Positions 44,139-54,087 of a stretch of DNA of 64,000 nucleotides are shown here, piece after piece. Both the position numbers and the translations under genes were made by a program. The stretch comes from Sphingobium fluviale (GTDB lineage Bacteria; Pseudomonadota; Alphaproteobacteria; Sphingomonadales; Sphingomonadaceae): positions 1 to 64,000 of the forward strand of contig NZ_SBKP01000012.1 in assembly GCF_004122115.1 (NCBI RefSeq). Reading direction: 5' to 3'. The notes beneath the pieces are model-generated. The model searched no databases, was not told the DNA's origin, and saw only the letters and a list, made by a program, of their open reading frames with translations. Within the stretch, counting starts at the first letter, position 1. Each line of letters starts with the position of its first letter.

Positions 44139-45074
44139 ATGAAATTGATGACGGGTAACAGCAATCGGCCACTCGCGCAGGCCATCGCCGATTATCTTGA
44201 AATGCCGCTCACCAATGCCTCTGTGCGCCGCTTTGCCGACGAGGAAGTGTTTGTCGAGGTGCATGAGAATGTCCGCGGCGAGGATGTGTTCCTGATCCAG
44301 TCGACCAGCTTCCCGACCAACGACAATCTGATGGAGCTGCTGATCTGCATCGACGCGCTCCGCCGCGCGTCTGCCAAGCGGATCACCGCCGTGGTGCCTT
44401 ATTTCGGCTATGCCCGGCAGGACCGCAAACCCGGCCCCCGTACGCCGATCTCGGCCAAGCTGGTGGCGAACCTCATCACCGTGGCCGGGGCGGACCGCGT
44501 GCTGTGCGTAGATCTGCATGCAGGCCAGATCCAGGGCTTCTTCGATATCCCGACCGACAACCTGTTCGCCGCGCCGGTGATGTCTGCCGATATTCAGGCG
44601 CGCTTTGGGGCTAAGAACATCATGGTCGTCTCGCCGGACGTGGGCGGCGTGGTGCGCGCGCGCGCGCTCGCCAAGCGGCTGGACAACGCCCCCCTCGCCA
44701 TCGTCGATAAACGGCGCGAGCGCGCGGGCGAATCGGAGGTGATGAACATCATCGGCGATGTATCCGGGCGCTTTTGTGTGCTGATCGACGATATCGTCGA
44801 TTCGGCGGGCACGCTGTGCAACGCGGCGGCGGCGCTCAAGGCCGCGGGTGCCGAGGATGTGGTCGCCTATGTCAGCCACGGTGTGCTGTCTGGCGGCGCG
44901 GTGGCGCGGGTCGAGGCGTCGCAACTGCTGGAGCTGGTGATTACCGACTCGATCCTCGGCAATGAGGTGGTGCAATCCTCCAAGAAGGTGCGCCAGATGC
45001 CGATTGCGCCGCTGCTGGGCGAGGCGATCAAGCGCATTTCCGACGAAAGCTCGGTGTCCAGTCTGTTTGATTGA
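44139..45074 (+). CDS. prs: ribose-phosphate pyrophosphokinase
   Basis: A 311-residue enzyme making PRPP from ribose-5-phosphate and [15 protein letters not shown], the [17 protein letters not shown] flexible region and the PRPP-binding [11 protein letters not shown] are present. ATG 44139 follows GAGGGG by seven bases. The 3' end is followed by the second copy of the double-hairpin repeat. Confidence 0.97.
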   Translation: MKLMTGNSNRPLAQAIADYLEMPLTNASVRRFADEEVFVEVHENVRGEDVFLIQSTSFPTNDNLMELLICIDALRRASAKRITAVVPYFGYARQDRKPGPRTPISAKLVANLITVAGADRVLCVDLHAGQIQGFFDIPTDNLFAAPVMSADIQARFGAKNIMVVSPDVGGVVRARALAKRLDNAPLAIVDKRRERAGESEVMNIIGDVSGRFCVLIDDIVDSAGTLCNAAAALKAAGAEDVVAYVSHGVLSGGAVARVEASQLLELVITDSILGNEVVQSSKKVRQMPIAPLLGEAIKRISDESSVSSLFD

Positions 45075-45092
45075 TCCGCTCACGCGGATAGT

Positions 45093-45208
45093 CGGCACCA
45101 GCCCTCTCCCCCGCCCAACCTCCCGATATTTTACCGTGTCGGGAGGTTGGGCGGGGGAGAGGGCTGGTGCCGTACATCCGAAACGCAGCGCAGCTGCTTG
45201 TTTCGGAT
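45093..45208. repeat. double-hairpin repeat element, copy 2
   Basis: Hairpin 1 (45093-45172) carries arms related to copy 1 at 8315. Hairpin 2 has arms ATCCGAAAC (45176-45184) and GTTTCGGAT (45200-45208). Relative to copy 1, paired positions changed on both sides. It lies between prs and a converging small gene. Confidence 0.9.
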
Positions 45209-45212
45209 CAAA

Positions 45213-45449
45213 TCACGCCGGCCCGACCAGTACCAGCGGCAGAGCCAGCATCAGCGCGATGCAGGCCGCCGCGCGTTGTTTGCCGTTGAGGAAGTCAGAA
45301 AGCGGATATAGCCGCCACAGGGCCGGACAGGAAAAGAAGCTCGCCACGAATAGCCCGGTCGAGATCGTCTCGCCCAGATGGCGCGGCAAATCCATCTGCG
45401 CGGCGAGGGCGCCGAGGAAGCTTCCGATACAGATGAGCCATCCGAGCAT
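45213..45449 (-). CDS. small membrane protein of unknown function
   Basis: A 78-residue frame with three hydrophobic stretches (about residues 1-17, 30-45 and 58-77) and polar loops. No family recognised and no clear ribosome-binding site before ATG 45449; codon use fits the neighbourhood. It may be real but is the least supported gene of this region. Confidence 0.5.
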   Translation of the reverse strand: MLGWLICIGSFLGALAAQMDLPRHLGETISTGLFVASFFSCPALWRLYPLSDFLNGKQRAAACIALMLALPLVLVGPA

Positions 45450-45508
45450 GGTGTTGCCAGTCTCCGTCCACGCATAAGAACGGCGCAGGCGGCGCGGGGT
45501 TTAACCCG

Positions 45509-45898
45509 TCAGTCGTAACCTTCGCCTAAGTGCTGCGAAATCCACCACAGATTGCCCCACGCATCGCGCACGCCGCCCTGCCGATCGCCATACGGTTGAT
45601 CCGCCACCGGCATGATCTCGGTCGCACCTGCGGCAAGGGCGCGCTGTTGCGCCGTGTCGGCATCGGCAACATAGATATAGTAGGATGCAGGCATGGCGGG
45701 CCAGTCGTTAGTCGCCTCGCTGACCATGACCGTGGTGGTGCCCAGGCGCACCCGCGCATTGGCGATGCGGCTCCCGGCCATCGTGCGGCCGATTTCTTCG
45801 CCACCCAGCCCAGTGACGAGGAAAGCACAGAAATCTTCTGCATTGCTCGCGAAAAAATAGGGGAAGACGGAGCTGTAACCCGGGGGAATATTCGTCAT
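45509..45898 (-). CDS. VOC family protein (PhnB/glyoxalase-like)
   Basis: A 129-residue protein with the VOC two-module pattern: SSVFPYFFASNAEDFCAFL, RLGTTTVMVSEA, and GGVRDAWGNLWWISQHLGEGYD at the C-terminus, which is close to PhnB-like proteins. Function not determined. ATG 45898 has GGAG upstream. It is divergent from hisN. Confidence 0.87.
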   Translation of the reverse strand: MTNIPPGYSSVFPYFFASNAEDFCAFLVTGLGGEEIGRTMAGSRIANARVRLGTTTVMVSEATNDWPAMPASYYIYVADADTAQQRALAAGATEIMPVADQPYGDRQGGVRDAWGNLWWISQHLGEGYD

Positions 45899-45955
45899 AG
45901 TACGCTCCGCACGTTTGCTCTTGCCATAAGCTAGCTGAAACAAGAGAAGGCGTCC

Positions 45956-46744
45956 ATGAGCCTGTCCGACGATCTTGCCCTCGCCCATGCCCTCGCCGAT
46001 GCGGCGGGCGCCGCCATTCGCCCCTTTTTCCGCGCGCGTTTCGATACGGATTATAAGGCCGACACTTCGCCTGTGACCGAGGCAGACCGTGCCGCCGAGG
46101 CCGCCATACGCGCGATTCTGGAGCGCGAGCGGCCCGCTGACGGCATCATAGGTGAGGAATATGGCGCGGTGCGCGAGGAGGCGGAGCGGGTGTGGATCCT
46201 CGATCCGATCGACGGCACCAAGAGCTTCATTGCCGGGCGGCCGATCTTCGGTTCGCTGATCGCGCTTACTACCGGCGGCTGGCCGGTGCTTGGCATCATC
46301 GACCAACCGATCGCCAAGGAACGCTGGGCAGGCGCGGCGGGCCAGGCGACCACGCATAACGGCCATGTGGTAAAGACCCGCGCCTGCCGCGAACTGTCGC
46401 AGGCAATTCTTGCTTCCACCGGGCCGCAATATTTCCCGCATCCCACCGGCGAAGCCTTCGCCCATCTCGCGCGCGATTGCCGCGACACGGTGTGGGGCGG
46501 GGACTGCTATAATTATGGGCTGGTGGCGAGCGGCCATATCGACATCGTGGTCGAGGCCGGGCTGAAGCTGCATGACATCGCGGCGCTGGTGCCTGTGGTG
46601 GAGGGCGCGGGTGGGCGCATGTGCGACTGGCAGGGCGATCCCTTGACCGACACCAGCGACGGCAAGGTCATCGCACTGGGCGACCCCGCGCGGCTCGATG
46701 ATGTGCTGGAGGCGCTGCACGAGGGGCACCATCACCACCACTGA
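45956..46744 (+). CDS. hisN: histidinol-phosphatase, inositol monophosphatase family
   Basis: A 262-residue Mg-dependent phosphatase. GEEYG and the WILDPIDGTKSFI metal-binding signature are present, with WGGDCYNYGLVASGHIDIVVEAGLKLHDIAAL near the C-terminus, which is typical of HisN-type members rather than SuhB. The protein ends in five histidines. Activity on histidinol phosphate is inferred from these motifs; other phosphomonoesters remain possible. Confidence 0.88.
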   Translation: MSLSDDLALAHALADAAGAAIRPFFRARFDTDYKADTSPVTEADRAAEAAIRAILERERPADGIIGEEYGAVREEAERVWILDPIDGTKSFIAGRPIFGSLIALTTGGWPVLGIIDQPIAKERWAGAAGQATTHNGHVVKTRACRELSQAILASTGPQYFPHPTGEAFAHLARDCRDTVWGGDCYNYGLVASGHIDIVVEAGLKLHDIAALVPVVEGAGGRMCDWQGDPLTDTSDGKVIALGDPARLDDVLEALHEGHHHHH

Positions 46745-46889
46745 ACGCTTGCCAAAGCGGGGCTTGGCCCCTATAGGCGCGCCTTCGTCCAGCGTGCTGG
46801 ATGATTCTTGATGGGACGAGCAGGCTGATAGGGCTGCCTTGTTTGTCCGCAAACGTCAAAGGCTTATGGCCTCAACGAAGGAGACGAAA

Positions 46890-47093
46890 ATGCCCAAGCT
46901 CAAGACCAAGAGCGGTGTGAAGAAGCGCTTCAAATTCACCGCGACCGGCAAGGTGAAGCATGGCGTCGCTGGCAAGCGGCACCGCCTCATCAGCCACAAT
47001 GCCAAGTATATCCGCCAGAACCGTGGCACTTCCGTGCTCGCCGATGCCGACGTGGCTCACGTCCGCCTCTGGGCGCCCTACGGCCTCAAGTAA
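46890..47093 (+). CDS. rpmI: 50S ribosomal protein L35
   Basis: A 67-residue basic protein, [20 protein letters not shown]..., with the family's [17 protein letters not shown] segment. GGAGACG lies upstream of ATG 46890. It is followed by rplT after 13 bases; infC, often upstream, is not here. Confidence 0.97.
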   Translation: MPKLKTKSGVKKRFKFTATGKVKHGVAGKRHRLISHNAKYIRQNRGTSVLADADVAHVRLWAPYGLK

Positions 47094-47106
47094 GGAGTAG
47101 AGAGAG

Positions 47107-47466
47107 ATGGCACGCGTCAAACGGGGCACCACCACCCGCGCCAAGCACAAGAATATCTTGGAGCAGGCAAAAGGCTATTATGGCCGCCGCAAGAACACGA
47201 TCCGCATCGCCCGTCAGGCCGTCGAGAAGGCCGGGCAATATGCCTATCGCGATCGCAAGGTTAAGAAGCGCAGTTTCCGCGCCCTGTGGATCCAGCGCAT
47301 CAACGCCGCCGTGCGCATGGAAGGCCTGACCTACGGCCAGTTCATGCACGGCCTCAAGCTCGCAGGAGTCGAACTGGACCGGAAGGTCCTCGCCGACATC
47401 GCGATGCACGAGGGCGAGGCGTTTAAGGGCATCGTGGCGCAGGCCAAGAGCGCCCTTCCGGCCTGA
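47107..47466 (+). CDS. rplT: 50S ribosomal protein L20
   Basis: A 119-residue protein starting [19 protein letters not shown] with the conserved [22 protein letters not shown] and [11 protein letters not shown] segments. L20 assembles early on 23S rRNA and in some bacteria represses its own operon; no repressor site was identified here. Confidence 0.97.
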   Translation: MARVKRGTTTRAKHKNILEQAKGYYGRRKNTIRIARQAVEKAGQYAYRDRKVKKRSFRALWIQRINAAVRMEGLTYGQFMHGLKLAGVELDRKVLADIAMHEGEAFKGIVAQAKSALPA

Positions 47467-47488
47467 TAGATGCAGAAGCAGGTTATAG

Positions 47489-47520
47489 AGCGCCGGGGGT
47501 TATCCTTCGGCGCTTTTTTT
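47489..47520 (+). terminator. rho-independent terminator of rpmI-rplT
   Basis: AGCGCCG and CGGCGCT form a 7-bp stem with a 12-base loop followed by seven T. Confidence 0.9.
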
Positions 47521-47541
47521 GCCCAGATGTTACTCTGGGAT

Positions 47542-48216
47542 TTATCGAGACATTGCGCTCGACGCCGCCTGAATCGCTTCATTGTCCCAGAAGGCCTTGC
47601 CGCACGCCGGTCCCCGCGCGGCAATGCCCGCGGCGGCTTCTGTCGCACGCTGGGCAAAATCCTCGCCGTCGAGTGCAACGATGGACCGCTTGCCCAGGCG
47701 TTTTTCGCTCATCACGATCCGCCCGCGGTCCATACGGACGAACTGCATGGCTTCTTCCTGCAGCGAGGCAGCAAGAGCAGTAGAAATCTTGCAAAGCGTG
47801 GCGGCGTCGCGAATTTTTCCGCTGGCGGCGGCGGGTAACGCCTCGGTGGGTGCGGGCGGCGAGCCGCCATCGGGCTTCAGCACGCCCATCTTGTCCAACG
47901 CGTCGCAATCATTCTGGGTCAGCGTCGCGGGCGGCAGCCACACTACCGTGGGAATCGCGCCCGTGCGCACGACGATTCGGCCGGTACGTGGATCGCGGAC
48001 ATTATAGGCCGGGCTTTGCATATCGGGCGGTCCGATATACCCCGCACGGACATTCACGAAGCAGGTCAACACCTTACCGTCCGAGAGCTGCACCCTGCCG
48101 CGCACCTTCGGGTTGAGGCCCGCCTGCGCGGCTGCTTTCATCTCGTCAAGAAATTTCGGCCCCGCCATCGCCGGTGCGGCGGTGCTCATGATCAGACACG
48201 CGACAATAAAACGCAT
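47542..48216 (-). CDS. exported protein of unknown function
   Basis: A 224-residue protein with a signal peptide ([18 protein letters not shown]). The mature part has scattered cysteines ([29 protein letters not shown]) that could form two disulfides, and no recognised domain. GGGGGA precedes ATG 48216. It lies between converging rplT and diverging pheS. Confidence 0.78.
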   Translation of the reverse strand: MRFIVACLIMSTAAPAMAGPKFLDEMKAAAQAGLNPKVRGRVQLSDGKVLTCFVNVRAGYIGPPDMQSPAYNVRDPRTGRIVVRTGAIPTVVWLPPATLTQNDCDALDKMGVLKPDGGSPPAPTEALPAAASGKIRDAATLCKISTALAASLQEEAMQFVRMDRGRIVMSEKRLGKRSIVALDGEDFAQRATEAAAGIAARGPACGKAFWDNEAIQAASSAMSR

Positions 48217-48293
48217 TGCTCGTCCCCCACGGTCTCAGCATCATAATGCAAAGGCTTCTTTTCGTCGCGGGCAAAATCCGCTACCCGCGCGCC

Positions 48294-49388
48294 ATGACTG
48301 AAGTAAAAGCATTGCAAGCAGGCCTGCTGGCCGAAATCGAACGGGCCGACACGCTGGCGCAGGTCGAGGAATTGCGCGTCGGCGCGCTGGGCAAGTCTGG
48401 CGTGGTGACGGCACTGTTGAAGACTTTGGGCGGCATGTCTCCCGAAGAGCGGCTCGAAAAAGGCCCGCCGATCCAGGATTTGCGCGAGAGTGTGACCGCA
48501 GCCATCGCAGCGCGCAAGGCCGCGCTGGAGGCAGAGGAGCTGAACGCCCGCCTAGCGTCCGAGCGGCTGGACATGACGCTCCCCGCAGAGACCGCGCCGC
48601 AGGGCAGCGTGCATCCCGTCTCTCAGGTGATGGACGAGCTGGCGGAAATCTTCGCGGACCTGGGCTTTGCCGTCGCCACCGGGCCGGAGATAGAGGACGA
48701 CTGGCAGAATTTCACCGCGCTCAACATCCCGGAGACGCACCCGGCGCGCGCGATGCACGACACCTTCTATTTCCCGGACAAGGACGCGCAAGGCCGCGCC
48801 ATGTTGTTGCGTACGCATACCTCGCCGGTCCAGATCCGCACCATGACGTCAAACCCGCCGCCGATCCGCATCATCGCGCCGGGGCGGGTTTATCGCTCTG
48901 ACTCGGATGCGACACATACGCCGATGTTCCACCAGATCGAGGGACTGGTGATCGACAAGGGTATTCACTTGGGCCACCTCAAATGGACGCTGGAGACATT
49001 CCTCAAGGCCTTCTTCGAGCGCGATGACATCACGCTGCGGCTACGCCCCAGCTATTTCCCGTTCACCGAGCCTTCGGTGGAGGTCGATGTGGGCTATACC
49101 ATCGAGAAAGGCCAGCGCGTGATCGGCGGCAGCGGCGACGCGCCCGGCGGCGGCTGGATGGAGGTACTCGGCAGTGGCATGGTTCACCGCAAAGTCATCG
49201 AGAATTGCGGGCTGGACCCGGACGAGTGGCAGGGCTTTGCCTTCGGCACCGGGGTCGATCGGCTCGCAATGCTGAAATATGGCATGAACGACCTGCGCGC
49301 CTTTTTTGACGGCGATTTGAGGTGGCTGAGGCATTATGGGTTCAGTGCCTTGGATGTGCCCACGCTTTCGGGGGGAGTAGGCGCATGA
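48294..49388 (+). CDS. pheS: phenylalanine--tRNA ligase alpha subunit
   Basis: A 364-residue catalytic subunit: an N-terminal coiled coil (about 1-90), class II motif 1-2 region ([33 protein letters not shown]) and motif 3 [19 protein letters not shown] 48294 gives the normal N-terminus. It is separated from pheT by a palindromic repeat. Confidence 0.97.
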   Translation: MTEVKALQAGLLAEIERADTLAQVEELRVGALGKSGVVTALLKTLGGMSPEERLEKGPPIQDLRESVTAAIAARKAALEAEELNARLASERLDMTLPAETAPQGSVHPVSQVMDELAEIFADLGFAVATGPEIEDDWQNFTALNIPETHPARAMHDTFYFPDKDAQGRAMLLRTHTSPVQIRTMTSNPPPIRIIAPGRVYRSDSDATHTPMFHQIEGLVIDKGIHLGHLKWTLETFLKAFFERDDITLRLRPSYFPFTEPSVEVDVGYTIEKGQRVIGGSGDAPGGGWMEVLGSGMVHRKVIENCGLDPDEWQGFAFGTGVDRLAMLKYGMNDLRAFFDGDLRWLRHYGFSALDVPTLSGGVGA

Positions 49389-49411
49389 CAGCTTTTCGGG
49401 TGCCTTTCTGT

Positions 49412-49488
49412 GTTCCTGCGGAGGCAGGAACCCAGGATTCGGAGTGCGGCGCTTGGGGCTCTGGGCTCCTGCTTGCGCAGGAGCACGG
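49412..49488. repeat. palindromic repeat between pheS and pheT
   Basis: Two hairpins: GTTCCTGC/GCAGGAAC-like (49412-49430) and CTCCTGC-TT-GCGCAGGAG (49466-49483), flanked by CCCAG and CTGGG that are themselves complementary. It is inserted within the pheST operon without disrupting either gene. Confidence 0.75.
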
Positions 49489-49512
49489 GTTACTCGCGAG
49501 GGAGATACACGC

Positions 49513-51897
49513 ATGAAATTCTCCCTCTCCTGGCTCACATATTATCTCGATACACAGGCCGATCTCGATACGATCCTCAAGACGCTCAATGCCATTGGCC
49601 TTGAGGTAGAGGGTGTCGAGAACCCGGCGGAGAAGCTCAGCGGCTTCAAGGTCGCGAAAGTGCTCACCGCCGCGCCGCACCCGCAGGCCGACAAGCTTCA
49701 GGTGCTGACCGTCGATCAGGGCGACGGAAACCCGCTGCAGGTCGTGTGCGGCGCGCCCAATGCGCGGGCGGGCCTCGTCGGCGTGTTCGGCGTCGAGGGC
49801 GCGGTGGTGCCCGCGAATGGCATGGTGCTGCGTAAGGCGGCGATTCGCGGCGTCGAGTCGAACGGCATGATGTGCTCCACACGCGAGCTGGAGCTGGGCG
49901 ATGACCATGATGGCATCATAGAGCTGCCCGCTGACGCGCCCGTCGGCGCGGCGTTTGCGGACTATGCCAAGCTCGACGACCCGGTGATCGACATTTCGGT
50001 GACGCCCAACCGTCAGGATTGCATGGGCGTGATGGGCATCGCGCGGGATCTGGCGGCGGCGGGCCTTGGGGTTTTCAAGCCGGTCGATGTGCCTGCCATC
50101 GCGGGCGACTATCCCTGCCCGGTCGAGATTCGCACCGACGATCCGGCGGGCTGCCCGGCTTTTTATGGCCGCGTGATCCGGGGCGTGAAAAACGGCCCGT
50201 CACCCGAATGGATGCAGGCGCGCCTCAAGGCGATCGGCCAGCGGCCGATCTCCGCGCTCGTCGATTGCACCAACTATCTGATGTTCGCCTGCGGGCGGCC
50301 GGCGCACGCCTATGATCTGGCGAAGCTTTCCGGCCCGGTCGTCGCGCGCCGCGCCCTTGAAGGCGAGCGCATGACCGCGCTCAACGGCAAGGACTATGCC
50401 CTCACCCCGGATATGACGGTGATTGCCGATGACGCAGGCGTGCATGACATCGCCGGGATCATGGGCGGCGAACATTCGGGCTGCGCGGATGGCACGACCG
50501 ACGTGCTGCTCGAAATCGCCTATTTCACGCCGGAACACATCGCCCGCACGGGGCAGGCGTTGCAGCTCACGTCTGATGCGCGCACCCGCTTCGAGCGGGG
50601 TGTGGACCCGGCGTTTCTCGATGATGCGCTCAATCTGTTGACGGACCTGATCCTGCAGACCTGCGGCGGCAGCGCCAGCGAAGTGGTGCGCGCGGGCGAA
50701 CCGCCGGTTGCGCGGCGCAACTTTTCCTATGATCCGGCGCAAACCCTGAAGATTGCGGGCGTTGACCTCGCGGCGGATGCGCAACATGCAATCCTTGAAA
50801 AGCTGGGCTTTGAGGTAAGTGCGGACTGGGCGATCGCCGTGCCAACCTGGCGGCGCGATATCGATGGCGCGGCGGATATCGTCGAGGAGGTGGTGCGCAT
50901 CCACGGCCTTGGCAATGTGCCCTCTACGCCACTGCCGCGCGCGCCCGGCGTGGCGAAGCCCACGGCAACGCCCGACCAACTGACCGAGCGCCGCGCCCGC
51001 CGCGCCGCCGCCGCGCGGGGGCTGAGCGAGGCGATCAACTGGAGCTTCATTTCCGAGAAGGAGGCGGCGTCTGTGGGCGGGGGCGACTGGACGCTCGCCA
51101 ACCCGATCAGCGAAGACCTAAAGGTCATGCGCCCCTCGCTGCTCCCCGGCCTGCTCTCGGCCGCGCGGCGCAACATGGACCGGGGTGCGGCATCCGTGCG
51201 TTTGTTCGAGATCGGGCGGCGCTATTTCCGCGCGGAGGATGGCAGCAGCATCGAGAAGCTGACGCTGGGCATAGTGATGGCGGGCGAGAAAAGCCCGCGC
51301 GGCTGGCAAACAGGCAAGGCGCGCAGCTTCGATGCGTTCGATGCGAAGGCCGAGGCGCTGGCGCTGCTCGGCGCTGCGGGCGCGCCGGTGGCAAATCTGC
51401 AAATGTTTGGCGAGGCTGGCGGCAACTATCATCCCGGCCAGTCCGGCACCTTGCGGCTGGGGCCAAAGACGGTGCTGGCGGAATATGGCGTGCTGCACCC
51501 AGCGCTCACCAAGGCGTTTGACCTTGGCGGCACGGTGGTTGTGGCGCAGCTTTTCCTCGATGCGATACCGGCGAAACGCAGGACCGGGTTCATGCGCGCG
51601 CCCTATGCGCCGCCCGCATTGCAGGCGATAACGCGCGACTTCGCGTTCCTTGTGCCCGAAGCGCTGGAGGCCGATGCACTGGTGCGCGCCGTGAAAGGCG
51701 CCGACAAGAAGAGCATCGTCGATGCGCGGTTATTCGATCTGTTCACCGGCGCGGGCGTGGAGCCGGGGATGAAATCGCTGGCGGTGGAGATCACGCTGCA
51801 ACCCGGTGAGAAAAGCTTCACCGAGGAAGAGCTTGCCGGGATCAGCGCTGCGGTGGTGAAGGCGGCGGAGAAGCTGGGCGGGGTTTTGCGGGGCTAA
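49513..51897 (+). CDS. pheT: phenylalanine--tRNA ligase beta subunit
   Basis: A 794-residue subunit with the N-terminal tRNA-binding (EMAP-like) domain (about 40-150), B3/B4 editing domain, B5 and the C-terminal anticodon-binding FDX-ACB domain (YAPPALQAITRDFAFLVPE ... AVEITLQPGEKSFTEEEL). GGGAGA precedes ATG 49513. The last 56 bases overlap the convergent gene at 51842. Confidence 0.97.
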   Translation: MKFSLSWLTYYLDTQADLDTILKTLNAIGLEVEGVENPAEKLSGFKVAKVLTAAPHPQADKLQVLTVDQGDGNPLQVVCGAPNARAGLVGVFGVEGAVVPANGMVLRKAAIRGVESNGMMCSTRELELGDDHDGIIELPADAPVGAAFADYAKLDDPVIDISVTPNRQDCMGVMGIARDLAAAGLGVFKPVDVPAIAGDYPCPVEIRTDDPAGCPAFYGRVIRGVKNGPSPEWMQARLKAIGQRPISALVDCTNYLMFACGRPAHAYDLAKLSGPVVARRALEGERMTALNGKDYALTPDMTVIADDAGVHDIAGIMGGEHSGCADGTTDVLLEIAYFTPEHIARTGQALQLTSDARTRFERGVDPAFLDDALNLLTDLILQTCGGSASEVVRAGEPPVARRNFSYDPAQTLKIAGVDLAADAQHAILEKLGFEVSADWAIAVPTWRRDIDGAADIVEEVVRIHGLGNVPSTPLPRAPGVAKPTATPDQLTERRARRAAAARGLSEAINWSFISEKEAASVGGGDWTLANPISEDLKVMRPSLLPGLLSAARRNMDRGAASVRLFEIGRRYFRAEDGSSIEKLTLGIVMAGEKSPRGWQTGKARSFDAFDAKAEALALLGAAGAPVANLQMFGEAGGNYHPGQSGTLRLGPKTVLAEYGVLHPALTKAFDLGGTVVVAQLFLDAIPAKRRTGFMRAPYAPPALQAITRDFAFLVPEALEADALVRAVKGADKKSIVDARLFDLFTGAGVEPGMKSLAVEITLQPGEKSFTEEELAGISAAVVKAAEKLGGVLRG

Positions 51898-52468
51898 TCC
51901 CCACCAGCGGCTCGTGCGGCTCATAACGTTCCATCGCATCGAGCAGCGTGGGCAGGCTGTCCCGCGCGATGATGATGCCTGTATGAGCCGGGCGGATGAA
52001 GCCGCTAGTCGCCATCTGACCGTAAAAGGCGATCAGCGCATCATAAAAGCCGCCCATATTGAGCAGGCCGACCGGCTTGTCATGATAGCCGAGCTGCGCC
52101 CAACTCACCGCCTCCCATAGTTCGTCCATCGTGCCCACCCCGCCGGGCAGCGTGAGAAACCCGTCCGCCAGCGTGGTGAACAGCGCCTTGCGGCTGTGCA
52201 TATCGGGCACGATATGCAGCGCACTCAAGCCCTGATGCGCTAGCTCTGCATGGACCAGCGCTTCAGGGATCACGCCCGTCACCTCGCCCCCAGCGCCCAG
52301 CGCGCCATCGGCCAGCGCGCCCATCATCCCGACATTTCCGCCACCATAGACGATCGCGACACCCCAGCGCGCCAGCTGCGCGCCCACATCACGCGCGCAT
52401 TCCAGAAACTCCGGGCTATTGCCCGTTGATGAGCCGCAATAGACCGCCAGACTCGTCAGTTTCCTCAA
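51842..52468 (-). CDS. LOG family (TIGR00730 type) phosphoribohydrolase
   Basis: A 208-residue Rossmann-like protein with YGGGNVGMMGALADG and the PGGVGTMDELWE motif of cytokinin riboside 5'-monophosphate phosphoribohydrolases; in bacteria these cleave nucleotide monophosphates. The start is TTG 52468, overlapping the crtI stop (TTGA). The final ~19 residues are a Pro-rich tail encoded antisense to the end of pheT. Confidence 0.9.
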   Translation of the reverse strand: MRKLTSLAVYCGSSTGNSPEFLECARDVGAQLARWGVAIVYGGGNVGMMGALADGALGAGGEVTGVIPEALVHAELAHQGLSALHIVPDMHSRKALFTTLADGFLTLPGGVGTMDELWEAVSWAQLGYHDKPVGLLNMGGFYDALIAFYGQMATSGFIRPAHTGIIIARDSLPTLLDAMERYEPHEPLVGISPAKPRPASPPPSPPQR

Positions 52469-53973
52469 AGGCTTTCCTCCATCATCGCCTGCGCCGCCAG
52501 CCGCGCCCCGCCCAGCACGCAGGGGATGCCAGCGCCAGGGTGCGCGCCCGCCCCGACCAGATACAGGTTGCGCACCACCGCGTCGCGTGCCTGTGGGCGC
52601 AGCCTCAGGCTCTGGCTGTTCAAGGGTGCGAGCGAGAAGGCGCTGCCCAGATGCGCGCGCATATCCGCCGCGAAATCATTGGGCGCGACGTGAAATTGCG
52701 TGACGATGCGCGTATGAATATCGGGGATAAGCCGCTGCCCGATCTCGTCCAAGATCCGCCGGGCATAGAGCGGCGCCATATGACCCCAGTCGATCGGCAG
52801 CTTGCCGGTGTGCGGCACGGGGACCAGCGCGCTGAACACCGAGCAGCCTTCGGGCGCCAGGCTGGGGTCTGTCACGCTGGCATGGTTGAGGATGATCATC
52901 TGATCAGCGGGCAGTACGCCATGCTGGAAAACATCAGTCAGCCACTCTTGATAGTGTGGCCCAAACAGCACGCTGCGATGCGGGATGCCGGGCCAGCTAC
53001 CGCGTATGCCGAAATGCACCGCAAAGAGCGCGGGCGACCACTGCTTGCGCGCCAGCTTCTCCGTCTTGCGCGGCCCGCGCGGATGCTGGCCCAGCAGATC
53101 ACGATAGCTGTGCATCAGGTCCGCATTGCTCGCGACGAGATCGGCGTCGCCGCGCCATCCGCCCTGCGTGACGACGCCGGTGGCCTGATCGCCCCTCATC
53201 TCTATGCGCGATACCGGATCGCCCAGCCGGATCACGCCGCCGATCCGCTCGAACAGCGCGACCATCGCCATCACCAGCTTGTTGAACCCGCCGCGCGGAT
53301 GCCACAGGCCGGTGTCCCGCTCCAACCGGTGCCGCCACCCGTGCAGCGCGCTAACCTCCAGCGGGTTGCCGCCCGCGAGCAGCGTATGAAAAGAAAAGGC
53401 CTGCCGCAGCCTGTCGTTGCCGATCTGGCTCGCCACCAGCCCATATACGGAGCGCCAGCCCTGATGATGCGCCAGCGGGGGAAGCGCCTTCAGCATCGAC
53501 CGCATATCCGGGAAGGCCATGCGCCCCAGCCGCCCCGGCCCCTCGCGGAGGGCCTCGCCGCCATAGTCGAGCAGCCGCTGCGCGCCCGCCAGATCCCGGC
53601 CGTCGAGCTGCGCTATGGCCTGCCGCATCGCCGCGTCGTCTGCGCTCAGGTCCAGCTGCGCACCATCGGGCCAGCTCAAGCGCCAGAGTGGGGCGACCGG
53701 CTCCAGCGTGACATCCGCCGCCATATCCTGCCCCGAAAGGCGCCACAGCTCGGCGAAACTGTCAGGGTCCGTGATCGTGACCGGCCCGGCATCGAATACA
53801 AACCCCTCGCGCGCTTGCCAGCTGGCGCAGCCGCCGGGGCGCTCCCGCGCTTCGAGGATGGTGGTGGAAACACCCGCCGATTGCAGACGGATGCCCAGCG
53901 CCAGCCCGCCCAGCCCCGCGCCGATGACGATGGCGCGCTTGCCCGGCGGGCGCGGTTCCAGGGGCGCTGTCAT
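52465..53973 (-). CDS. crtI: phytoene desaturase CrtI
   Basis: A 502-residue FAD-dependent enzyme introducing double bonds into phytoene. The dinucleotide fold is AIVIGAGLGGLALGIRLQSAG near residue 14, and the C-terminal carotenoid signature region reads YLVGAGAHPGAGIPCVLGGARLAAQ. Other crt genes (crtB, crtE, crtY) are not in the window. The downstream LOG-family gene is translationally coupled. Confidence 0.93.
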   Translation of the reverse strand: MTAPLEPRPPGKRAIVIGAGLGGLALGIRLQSAGVSTTILEARERPGGCASWQAREGFVFDAGPVTITDPDSFAELWRLSGQDMAADVTLEPVAPLWRLSWPDGAQLDLSADDAAMRQAIAQLDGRDLAGAQRLLDYGGEALREGPGRLGRMAFPDMRSMLKALPPLAHHQGWRSVYGLVASQIGNDRLRQAFSFHTLLAGGNPLEVSALHGWRHRLERDTGLWHPRGGFNKLVMAMVALFERIGGVIRLGDPVSRIEMRGDQATGVVTQGGWRGDADLVASNADLMHSYRDLLGQHPRGPRKTEKLARKQWSPALFAVHFGIRGSWPGIPHRSVLFGPHYQEWLTDVFQHGVLPADQMIILNHASVTDPSLAPEGCSVFSALVPVPHTGKLPIDWGHMAPLYARRILDEIGQRLIPDIHTRIVTQFHVAPNDFAADMRAHLGSAFSLAPLNSQSLRLRPQARDAVVRNLYLVGAGAHPGAGIPCVLGGARLAAQAMMEESL

Positions 53974-54087
53974 GCGCGGGCCGGTCTCACCACAGCTTGC
54001 ATGGCGCCCTTATGCGCATACCGGCGCGCCGAGACAAGCCCGCGCGAGAGATTGACGTCAATGCGGCAGGAGGCGTAGTCAACGCCC

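Noticed and set aside
45251-45475. Alternative minus-strand frame overlapping the small membrane protein after prs
   Set aside because: It is Arg/Ser/Pro-rich without hydrophobic pattern, whereas the other frame encodes regular hydrophobic helices.
52426-54078. Long plus-strand frame opposite crtI, and similar frames opposite nadE, purF, ccmF and the GT-C-like gene
   Set aside because: All mirror genes with strong motifs and third-position GC bias; none has a ribosome-binding site or a recognisable domain.
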